From positions 1 to 57,542 of the forward strand of contig CACZEK010000017.1 of assembly GCA_902780135.1 (NCBI GenBank): 57,542 bases of DNA. The letters run 5' to 3'. This stretch comes from an uncultured bacterium. Lineage in GTDB: Bacteria > Verrucomicrobiota > Lentisphaeria > Victivallales > UBA1829. A program made the translations under genes and the position numbers. The notes under the pieces were generated by a model. That model ran no database searches and was not told the DNA's origin. It saw nothing but the letters and a program-made list of their open reading frames with translations. Each line of letters starts with the position of its first letter. Position 1 is the first letter of the stretch. This document shows positions 50,825 through 57,542 of this stretch, one piece after another.

Positions 50825-52821
50825 GCCGGACGAAACCAGCTCCCGCCGCGCCGCCCGCGGCATCCGCCGACGGACCGTCTCAGCCGGCCGGACAGACCCC
50901 GTCCGCCGGTCAGCCCGCCGGACCGGACCTCGCGGCCCTCAAAAAAAGAATCGTCCGGTTCTACCGGAATCTGCTGGGGATCGCGCTTGTTTCCGTGCTT
51001 GTGCGGATCTGGATGTCCGTGCAGGTCGTCAGGACCGACCCCTTCGCCTACGCTCCGCCGGACGTCACGGACATGGCGACGTACCACGCGCTGTCCCGCG
51101 GCATCCTGAACGGCGTTTTCCCGTCGGAGTTCGCATACCAGCCGTTTTATTATTCGGTCTTCCTCCCCATAGCGAAACTGCTGTCGGGCTCCGAATATCT
51201 GGGCGTGGCGATCGCGCAATCCCTGTGCGTCGGCGTGATCGTCCTGTGCGCCGGATGGATCGGCGCGATGCTGCGGTCGATGTCCGCCGGAATAATCGCC
51301 GCGCTCCTGTGCGCGTACTCCACGATGCTGTTCTTCTACGTGCCGTACGCGCTGATCGAGATCCAGCAGGCGATGTGGTTCACGCTGCTGCTGTATTTCA
51401 CGCTGCGCGCGATGCATACGGGCAGGCTGCGCTATTTCCTGTCGGCGGGGTTCGCCATGTCGTTCGCGATCCTGTCGCGCGGCAACGCCTGGTGTTTCCT
51501 CCCCGCGCTCTATTACGCGTACTGGACTGCCGTTCGCCGGCGCATTGTCTTCTGTGTCCCGCGCGAAAAACGCTTTCCGACGCGCGGAAAGGCGGTTCTG
51601 GCGGCGGTTCTCTTCCTTGCCGCACTCATCCTGCCCCAGCTGCCTTTCGCCGCCAGAAACACGCTTGCAACGCATTCCCTGTCCGGCCCCTCGACGGCGG
51701 GACCCGCGGTCCTCACGCTCGGCAACAACCCGGAATCCCCTCCCGGCGGCCTTCCGGTCCCGTATCCGCCGACCTACGACGAGTGGATGGAACACGAATC
51801 CGAGTATTCCATTCCGCGCCGCATTTTCGACTGGTTCCGTGCGGAGCCGACGGCGTTCCTTCAGCTCCAGGCGGAGAAGTTCTTCCTGTTCTTCAACGCG
51901 CACGAGATCCCGAACAACATTCAGCTGGGCGTGAACGCGACGAAAAGCTCCGTCTTCCGCATCTTCGGCATCGTGCCGACCGGACTGGTCATCGCGCTGG
52001 CGCTGGCGGGATTCTTCCTCAATTTCACCAGACTGAAAGACCGTCCCGGCGAACTTCTTCTGTATTCGTTCATCTTCCTGTACGCGCTCGCCACCGTGGC
52101 GTTTTACGTGCTGGCGCGGTTCCGCGTCCCCGCCTGGCCGTTTTTTGCGATCGCGGCAGGCATATTCCTGTCGGATCTCCTGATGTCGCTGGCGTTCTGG
52201 CGGAAGAACGCGCGTCGCATTCTGCTTCACGTCCTCCCCGCCCTGCTCGCGGGCGTATATTTCGCATGGTTCTTCTATCCATCGTACCGGGATTGGTACG
52301 AACCCGGACTGACGAAGCTGACGCGGCCGGACGGCGTGCGGCTGGAAACGGCGTCGATGCTGGCGGCGCACGACAACGGCCCGAACTATCTGGACGGCTG
52401 GATGGCGGCGAAACTCGACGGCAACATGACCTTCTCCAAGACGTTCCCGGCACACGGTCTGAACCTCTCTGAATACTCGAAGGCATACATAACGGTTGCG
52501 TTCTACACGGAAAATCCACGGATAATCGAGGTCGTCTGCAACGGCAAACGCGAAATCGTCGATCTGATCCCGCGCGATCCGTACCGCCTGCCGCTCATCC
52601 CGGTCCGCCTCGGACCGTTCCCCGTGCCGGAGGACCTGACGTTCACGTTCTCGTTTCCGGGGCTCGCGCCGGACCAGGCCGGACTGGCGGTCGATTTCCA
52701 CCGCGACTACGGCCGCACGACGTACCGCGGCGAGGTCCTCCCCGCGGAAGCAGTCGTGCGCCTGGAGCTTGTTAAAGCGGACGCGCCGCCGGAAACAGAC
52801 TCCGCCGACGCATCCGAATAA
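50821..52821 (+). CDS. GT39-like membrane protein with extracytoplasmic C-terminal domain
   Basis: The GTG at 50821 overlaps the ispD stop and starts the 666-residue protein; the longer frame only overlaps ispD. A Pro/Ala/Gln-rich N-terminal tail (about 1-45) precedes 10-11 membrane segments, the first around residue 52. The first external loop has PPDVTDMATYHALSRGILNG, and YQPFYYSVFLP follows, as in GT39-like enzymes. The last ~170 residues (about 495-666) are extracytoplasmic and beta-rich, with no recognised motif. The substrate and product are unknown. Confidence 0.78.
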   Translation: MSRTKPAPAAPPAASADGPSQPAGQTPSAGQPAGPDLAALKKRIVRFYRNLLGIALVSVLVRIWMSVQVVRTDPFAYAPPDVTDMATYHALSRGILNGVFPSEFAYQPFYYSVFLPIAKLLSGSEYLGVAIAQSLCVGVIVLCAGWIGAMLRSMSAGIIAALLCAYSTMLFFYVPYALIEIQQAMWFTLLLYFTLRAMHTGRLRYFLSAGFAMSFAILSRGNAWCFLPALYYAYWTAVRRRIVFCVPREKRFPTRGKAVLAAVLFLAALILPQLPFAARNTLATHSLSGPSTAGPAVLTLGNNPESPPGGLPVPYPPTYDEWMEHESEYSIPRRIFDWFRAEPTAFLQLQAEKFFLFFNAHEIPNNIQLGVNATKSSVFRIFGIVPTGLVIALALAGFFLNFTRLKDRPGELLLYSFIFLYALATVAFYVLARFRVPAWPFFAIAAGIFLSDLLMSLAFWRKNARRILLHVLPALLAGVYFAWFFYPSYRDWYEPGLTKLTRPDGVRLETASMLAAHDNGPNYLDGWMAAKLDGNMTFSKTFPAHGLNLSEYSKAYITVAFYTENPRIIEVVCNGKREIVDLIPRDPYRLPLIPVRLGPFPVPEDLTFTFSFPGLAPDQAGLAVDFHRDYGRTTYRGEVLPAEAVVRLELVKADAPPETDSADASE

Positions 52822-52826
52822 TCCGC

Positions 52827-55121
52827 TCAGTTTTTCTCCTTCACGCACATCACGTGGTACACGCCGCCGACGCTTTCGGCGCCCTCGGTGACGTGTTCGA
52901 ATCCGGGGAACTCGGCGTCCCACGTTTCGAGCTGGCGCAGGTACTGGATCTGCGGGCAGTTTCCGTCGCCGAAGACCTCGCCGGACATCAGCATCGGGAT
53001 CCCCGGCGGATACGGGATCACGGCGTTCGCGGCGACGCGGCCCGCGAGGCTGTGCGACGGGACCATCTCCACGTTTCCGGTCACGATGTGGCGGTAGGCT
53101 TCGCGCGGCGTGAGTTTCTGGCGCGGGAGCTCGTTGAACGCGCGGTCGAGCATGGCTTCGGGCGTCTTCTCGCGGATGTAGCGGAACATGCGTTCGGAGA
53201 GGGTGCGGACGCCGTCCTTGCCGTAGTGGTCGGGATGTGCGGCAGCGAGCTCGGGGAAGACCTCGGCGACGGGCGCGTTCGCCTCGTACAGCCGTTTGAA
53301 GTTCAGGAGCGTGTTCAGGAGCGTGCCCCATTTGCCCTTCGTGATGCCCATGGAGAAGAGGAACATGATCTGGAAGTCCGTGGTGCGCGTGGGCACGATG
53401 CCCTCGCGGTACAGGTAGTACGACACGAGCGCGGCCGGGACGCCCCTCGGCTGGACCGCGCCGTCGTCGCCCATGCCGGGCGTGAGGATGCTGACCTTGA
53501 CCGGGTCGAGCATGACCCAGTTTTCCTCCAGGCCGGAGAACCCGTGCCACGCCGCGCCCTCCTCGATGCGCCAGCAGCGCTGGTCGGTCGTGAGGAGCGA
53601 ACGCGGCGCGTCGGCAAACGCGTACGCGCGCCCGGTCTTCGGCTCCGTGACCGTGTCGGCGTTCCACGGCCTGAAGAACCAGCTCCCGTCCTTTTCCGCC
53701 TGGCGGCAGATGCGGGCGAGCGCCTGCCGGAAGTCGACCGCCTCCTCGATGACCTCCTGCGTGAGGGAGCGTCCGCAGCGCGCCATCATGGCGGCGGAGA
53801 TGTCGTTCGAGGCGCAGATGGCGTAGAGCGGCGAGGTGGTGGCGTGGAGCATGTACGCCTGGTTGAAGCGTTCGAACGGGACGGGGCGGCGTCCCTCGCG
53901 GACGTGGATGTAGGACGCCTGCGAAAGGGCGTTCAGGAGCTTGTGCGTGGAGTGCGTGGCGAACACGGTCGCGCCCTTGTGCCCGGCGGGATCGCCGCGC
54001 ATGGCGAAGTGGTCCGCGTACATCGGGTTGAAGCGCGCGTAGCCGTACCACGCCTCGTCCATGTGGATCGCGTCGACCGACTTGTCGAGCTCCGCCTCGA
54101 CCTTCGCGCTGTTGTAGCAGAGGCCGTCGTAGGTGCAGTTCGTGACGACCGCGTAGGCGGGGCGCGCGCCCTTCGGCGCGATAGGGCTGGCGGCGATCTT
54201 CGCGCGGATCGCCTCGGGCGTCATCTCCGGGCGGCGGATCGGGCCGATGATGCCGTAGCGGTTGCGGGTCGGGACCATGTAGACCGGGGCCGCGCCGGTG
54301 AGGATGAGGCCCTGTTCGATCGACTTGTGGCAGTTGCGGTCGCAGACCGCCACGTCGGCGTCGGTCAGCACGCCCTGGATGATGGTGCGGTTGCTGCCGG
54401 AGGTGCCGACGACCACGGAGTACGACCGGTGCGCGCCGAACGTCTTCGCGGCGAGCGCCTCGCTCTTCTCGAACGCGCCCTCGTGGTCGAGCAGGGACCC
54501 GATGCTGCCGCGCTCGATGCCGGTGTCCGTGCGGAAGAGGTTTTCGCCGTAGAAATCGAAGAATTTCTTGCCCTCGGGCGACTTGGTGAAGCCGACGCCG
54601 CCCTGGTGGCCGGGCGCCGCCCAGGAGTATTCGTGATTGGATTCGTTGTAGTCCCAGATCGCCCGCATGAGCGGCGGGAGCAGGCCGGCGCGCCAGCGGC
54701 AAATGGCGGCCTCGATGCGCCCGGCGATGAACCGCGGGCTGTCCTCGAATATCCAGACGAACTCGTTGGCGAGCGCCATCAGGGATTCGCTGAGGTTGCG
54801 GCTGGTCGCGGCGCGGTCGGCGAGCAGGAAGACCGGGACGTCCGCCTGGCGTTCGCGGACGTGCTTCAGGAAATCGAGCGTGCGGCGTTCCGCGCTCTTC
54901 CCGAACTCCATGTCGGTGGCGACGAGAAACGCGTCGAGGTCCATGTTCGTGGCGGCGATCGGGAACGCCTCGCACACGCTCTGCGCGAACTGGACGGCGA
55001 TGCTCCGGTCGGCGAGTTCGTCGGCGAGGCGTTCGACGGCGTTGTGCAGAGACAGATTGTTTTCGGACTGGATGTCCTCGACGACGAGGACCTGCCTGAG
55101 CTGCAGTTCGGACGTGTTCAT
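52827..55121 (-). CDS. adiA: AdiA-type arginine decarboxylase
   Basis: The 764-residue fold-I PLP enzyme has an N-terminal receiver-like wing domain (about 1-130), a PLP core and a C-terminal domain. The aldimine lysine is K394 in FATHSTHKLLNALSQAS, D355 in MDEAWYGYARFNP contacts PLP, and APGHQGGVGF opens the core. Length and the WYGYARFNPMYADH block favour AdiA over lysine or ornithine decarboxylases, though the substrate is not proven. It consumes a proton per reaction. It lies just downstream of an antiporter, the expected acid-resistance partner. Confidence 0.85.
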   Translation of the reverse strand: MNTSELQLRQVLVVEDIQSENNLSLHNAVERLADELADRSIAVQFAQSVCEAFPIAATNMDLDAFLVATDMEFGKSAERRTLDFLKHVRERQADVPVFLLADRAATSRNLSESLMALANEFVWIFEDSPRFIAGRIEAAICRWRAGLLPPLMRAIWDYNESNHEYSWAAPGHQGGVGFTKSPEGKKFFDFYGENLFRTDTGIERGSIGSLLDHEGAFEKSEALAAKTFGAHRSYSVVVGTSGSNRTIIQGVLTDADVAVCDRNCHKSIEQGLILTGAAPVYMVPTRNRYGIIGPIRRPEMTPEAIRAKIAASPIAPKGARPAYAVVTNCTYDGLCYNSAKVEAELDKSVDAIHMDEAWYGYARFNPMYADHFAMRGDPAGHKGATVFATHSTHKLLNALSQASYIHVREGRRPVPFERFNQAYMLHATTSPLYAICASNDISAAMMARCGRSLTQEVIEEAVDFRQALARICRQAEKDGSWFFRPWNADTVTEPKTGRAYAFADAPRSLLTTDQRCWRIEEGAAWHGFSGLEENWVMLDPVKVSILTPGMGDDGAVQPRGVPAALVSYYLYREGIVPTRTTDFQIMFLFSMGITKGKWGTLLNTLLNFKRLYEANAPVAEVFPELAAAHPDHYGKDGVRTLSERMFRYIREKTPEAMLDRAFNELPRQKLTPREAYRHIVTGNVEMVPSHSLAGRVAANAVIPYPPGIPMLMSGEVFGDGNCPQIQYLRQLETWDAEFPGFEHVTEGAESVGGVYHVMCVKEKN

Positions 55122-55158
55122 GGTATGTACCCTCCTTTTTCAGTTTGGAAACGCAGTG

Positions 55159-56637
55159 TCAGAGTTTGATCTTTCCGGTCGCGGCGAGCACGACGGCGAT
55201 GATCGCGACGACGACCATGGCGATCGCGCACATCGCCTCCATCGGCGTGAACGACGGCTTGTCCTTCAGCGCGCCGTCCGAAGCGTCCTCGCGTGCCTGG
55301 GCGCAGGCGCGGATGTACACCGGGATGCCGATCACGAGGAAGCAGAACGCCATCAGCAGGTAGGTGAGCCCGGCGGCGTAGATCATCCAGAGCGCGTACA
55401 GCGTGCCGGCGACGCCGCAGAGCATCGCGAAGGGCCGCTTCACGGGCAGGCTGTCCGGGTATTCCCCGGTCGCGCAGAGCTTCCACAGGTACGCCGTGCA
55501 GGCGAGGTAGGGCGGCAGGATCATCACGGACGTGACCGAGAGCATCGTGTTCCACGCGTTGTTCTCGAAGTAGACGAAGATCATGGTGAGCTGCATGAGG
55601 CCGCTGGTGACCCAGAGCGAGGCGGACGGGCTTTCGTGCGCGTTCGCATGTTTGAAGAAGCGCGGGAACGTGCCGTCGAGCGCGGCGGCGTACGGGATCT
55701 GCGCGATCATGATCGTGAACGCCAGCCAGCTCGTGAGGAGCGCGACGATCACGCCGAGGTTCATCACCCAGCCGCCCCACGGTCCGACGATCTTCGCCAG
55801 GATCGGCGCGGTCGACGGATTCTCCAGCGAGGCAAGGTGGCCCTGCGACATGTAGCCGAACGGCAGCATGGAGAGCAGGAAATAGATCGCGAGGCAGGCG
55901 AAGAACCCGAGCACGGTCGCCCGCCCGACGTCGCGCTGGCTTTTCGCGCGCCCGGAGATCACCACAGCGCCCTCGATGCCGATGAACGCCCACAGCGTGA
56001 CCAGCATGGTCGACTTGATCTGCGGCATGATCCCGCCCAGCGGCTTGTCCGCCAGCGCCTTCGAGAACGTGCGTCCCCAGAAGTCGGTTTTGAACGTGTC
56101 GAAGCGGAAGACGAACAGCATTACAAGGATGAACAGCACGATCGGGACGAGCTTGCAGATCGTGCCGACCACGTTCAGGAACGCCGCCTGCTTCACGCCG
56201 CGCAGCACGAGGAAGTTCATGAGCCAGATCACGCAGGAGCCGCCGATGATCGACGGGATGTTGTTGCCGTGCGTGAACGTGCCCGGAAAGAAGTAGTCCA
56301 GCGCGTCCATCAGCAGCACCGCGTACGCCACGTTCCCGAAGACGTTGCAGAGCCAGTAGCACCACGCCATCTGGAATCCGGCGAACCTGCCGAACCCGAG
56401 GCGGGCGTAGGCGTAGATGCCGGTCGTGGCGTCCGGACGCGCATCGGCGAGGATGCGGAACGTGTTCGCGAGGAAAAAGATGCCGACGCCGGTGATGATC
56501 CACGCGATTAGCACGGCTCCCGCGCCCGCTCCCTGCGACATGTTCTGCGGCAGGCTGAATATGCCGCCGCCCACCATGGCGCTGACGACCAGTGCCGCCA
56601 GCATCATCACGCCAAGTTTCTTCGATTGTTCTCCCAT
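55159..56637 (-). CDS. APC-family basic amino acid/polyamine antiporter
   Basis: The 492-residue protein has 12-13 membrane segments and the APC start VVSAMVGGGIFSLPQNM. It also has GIEGAVVISGRAKSQRDVG, as in the ArcD/YdgI/AdiC branch. By context it should exchange external arginine for internal agmatine, while the downstream decarboxylase makes the product. Ornithine/arginine exchange is an alternative. It heads the operon, with 37 bp to the decarboxylase. Confidence 0.88.
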   Translation of the reverse strand: MGEQSKKLGVMMLAALVVSAMVGGGIFSLPQNMSQGAGAGAVLIAWIITGVGIFFLANTFRILADARPDATTGIYAYARLGFGRFAGFQMAWCYWLCNVFGNVAYAVLLMDALDYFFPGTFTHGNNIPSIIGGSCVIWLMNFLVLRGVKQAAFLNVVGTICKLVPIVLFILVMLFVFRFDTFKTDFWGRTFSKALADKPLGGIMPQIKSTMLVTLWAFIGIEGAVVISGRAKSQRDVGRATVLGFFACLAIYFLLSMLPFGYMSQGHLASLENPSTAPILAKIVGPWGGWVMNLGVIVALLTSWLAFTIMIAQIPYAAALDGTFPRFFKHANAHESPSASLWVTSGLMQLTMIFVYFENNAWNTMLSVTSVMILPPYLACTAYLWKLCATGEYPDSLPVKRPFAMLCGVAGTLYALWMIYAAGLTYLLMAFCFLVIGIPVYIRACAQAREDASDGALKDKPSFTPMEAMCAIAMVVVAIIAVVLAATGKIKL

Positions 56638-56735
56638 GAGATACCCTCCCGTTATGTTTTGTTTCTATGTGGGGGAAGGGTCCCGTGAAAACGGTCGATT
56701 GCGGACGCCCCCTCCCCGGAAGTCCGTTGTCCTCT

Positions 56736-56763
56736 AACATAGCACGGTCCGGCGGGAATTCAA
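56736..56763 (-). promoter_or_regulatory. Predicted promoter of the antiporter-decarboxylase operon
   Basis: On the minus strand TTGAAT (56763-56758) and TATGTT (56741-56736) are 16 bp apart, with a leader of about 90 nt. Confidence 0.5.
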
Positions 56764-56820
56764 ACGCCGGAACGGTCCGCGGGAACCCGAAAAAAAGGGC
56801 GGAATGACGGGAAAATGCGC

Positions 56821-56848
56821 TTGCTTTTTGGCGAAGACGATGTATAAT
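56821..56848 (+). promoter_or_regulatory. Predicted mraY promoter
   Basis: TTGCTT (56821-56826), preceded by TGCGC, and a perfect TATAAT (56843-56848) with 16-bp spacing lie about 72 bp before mraY. Confidence 0.6.
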
Positions 56849-56919
56849 AATCCGCAGAAAAACAAGCACCCTGTTTTTTTCAAAAAAACAATCCAATCAC
56901 CCCCCCCATCCGCGCCGCC

Positions 56920-57542
56920 ATGCTCTATTATCTCGTCTCCCTCGTACCCGACTTCGAAAAGACCCCCCTCCGCCTGTTCAACTACTTCACCTTCCGCGCC
57001 GCCGCCGCGCTCGTCACCGCCACGCTGCTGGGCATCCTGCTCGGCCCGCTGACGGTCCGCCTGCTGAAGAAGGCGGTCGCGCCGCCGCGCCTGGAGGGGA
57101 TCGTGGCGGAGGAGTTCGTGGACCATTCGAAGGACAAGACGCCGAGCATGGGCGGGCTGCTGGTGGTGGCGAGCATCATCCTGGCGACGCTGCTGTGGGG
57201 CGACCTCACGAACCGCCTGCTCCTGCTCTTCCTGTGCACGCTCACGGCGTTCAGCGCCATCGGGTTCATCGACGACTTCACGAAGATCAGGAGCAAGAAG
57301 GACGGCGTGTCCGCCAAATACAAGCTCGTCTGCCAGTTCGCCGTCTCCTTCATGGCGATCCTCGTCTATTCCCACCTCACGCCCGAGATCGCGAAGACGT
57401 TCTGCCAGCTCTACGTGCCGTTCATCAAGGAGCCGGTCTGGACCATGCCCTACCCCGTGGCGGTCGCGTTCGCCGTGTTCGTGCTGGTCGGCACGTCCAA
57501 CGCCGTGAACCTGACGGACGGCAAGGACGGCCTCGCGACGGG
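56920..57542 (+). CDS. mraY: Phospho-N-acetylmuramoyl-pentapeptide transferase, 5' part
   Basis: The 207 visible residues run off the window. MraY hallmarks are present: DHSKDKTPSMGGLLV after the second membrane segment, FIDDFTKI with the DD pair of the active site, and NAVNLTDGKDGLATG. It transfers phospho-MurNAc-pentapeptide to undecaprenyl phosphate, making lipid I. The residue after TDG is Lys where Leu is usual. The start is uncertain because the upstream region is C-rich (a run of eight C) with no clear Shine-Dalgarno; 56920 is the first ATG that gives the full N-terminal helix. Other mur genes are expected beyond the window edge. Confidence 0.92.
   Translation, partial: MLYYLVSLVPDFEKTPLRLFNYFTFRAAAALVTATLLGILLGPLTVRLLKKAVAPPRLEGIVAEEFVDHSKDKTPSMGGLLVVASIILATLLWGDLTNRLLLLFLCTLTAFSAIGFIDDFTKIRSKKDGVSAKYKLVCQFAVSFMAILVYSHLTPEIAKTFCQLYVPFIKEPVWTMPYPVAVAFAVFVLVGTSNAVNLTDGKDGLAT

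Noticed and set aside
50617..54975. A 1452-codon minus-strand frame across ispD, the membrane glycosyltransferase and the decarboxylase
   Set aside because: Arg/Gly-rich translation with no motif, overlapping three well-supported genes in other frames or strand.

Overview
This is a GC-rich, gene-dense bacterial chromosome segment. Lgt, predicted lipoproteins and a Wzx-type flippase point to a cell with an envelope lipid and glycan economy. The mix of genes (a topoisomerase I with a non-zinc C-terminal tail, an alpha-type ribosomal operon with no rpsD between rpsK and rpoA, a short CstA, an AdiA-type decarboxylase) would fit a host- or gut-associated diderm, possibly of the Lentisphaerota/Verrucomicrobiota/Kiritimatiellota group. 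That placement is inference with low confidence. I saw no rRNA, tRNA, IS element, prophage or CRISPR array.

Layout. 1-1.4 kb: the 3' part of a glycine-rich repeat protein and its terminator. 1.5-11.7 kb: one co-directional surface-glycan operon with three GT2 and one GT4 glycosyltransferases, a WxcM/FdtA-like ketoisomerase, a FdtB-like aminotransferase, a GNAT acetyltransferase, a sugar-kinase-like protein, a flippase, and a nucleotidyltransferase fused to a P-loop kinase. 11.7-16.5 kb (minus): a Sel1-repeat membrane protein, then the operon lgt-rluD-adenine methyltransferase. 16.6-19 kb: dedA and yifB/comM. 19-20.4 kb: an AT-richer DUF4143-type ATPase preceded by three related palindromes. 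20.4-22.4 kb (minus): hisB-rarA. 22.6-25.5 kb: a coiled-coil exported protein, folD and a membrane-anchored protein. 25.7-28.2 kb: a single reading frame joining a CstA transporter to an aldo/keto reductase. 28.3-32.4 kb (minus): an operon of acyltransferase/acyl ligase-queC-queE-folE. 32.6-35 kb (minus): a GT39-type membrane glycosyltransferase and hisG.

35.2-39.2 kb is an accessory island between hisG and the ribosomal operon. It holds a DUF3791/DUF3990 locus whose central gene is reduced to 28 codons. It also holds two paralogous lipoproteins driven by near-identical 86-bp promoter modules, and between them a MntA/HepT-like pair. The HEPN protein of that pair carries a second, catalytically dead nucleotidyltransferase domain. 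39.4-42.1 kb: rpmJ-rpsM-rpsK-rpoA-rplQ. 42.5-46.6 kb: a MoxR/DUF58/BatA-type operon. 46.9-52.8 kb: topA-sanA-ispD-membrane glycosyltransferase. 52.8-56.6 kb (minus): an amino-acid antiporter and AdiA-like decarboxylase, a likely acid-resistance pair. 56.9 kb to the end: the 5' part of mraY.

The most unusual items are the HEPN-pseudonucleotidyltransferase fusion, the CstA-aldo/keto reductase fusion, a family of intergenic double-hairpin repeats with compensating stem changes after three operons, and the triple-repeat C-terminus of TopA. Promoters listed here were found by eye as -35/-10 pairs with 16-17 bp spacing.
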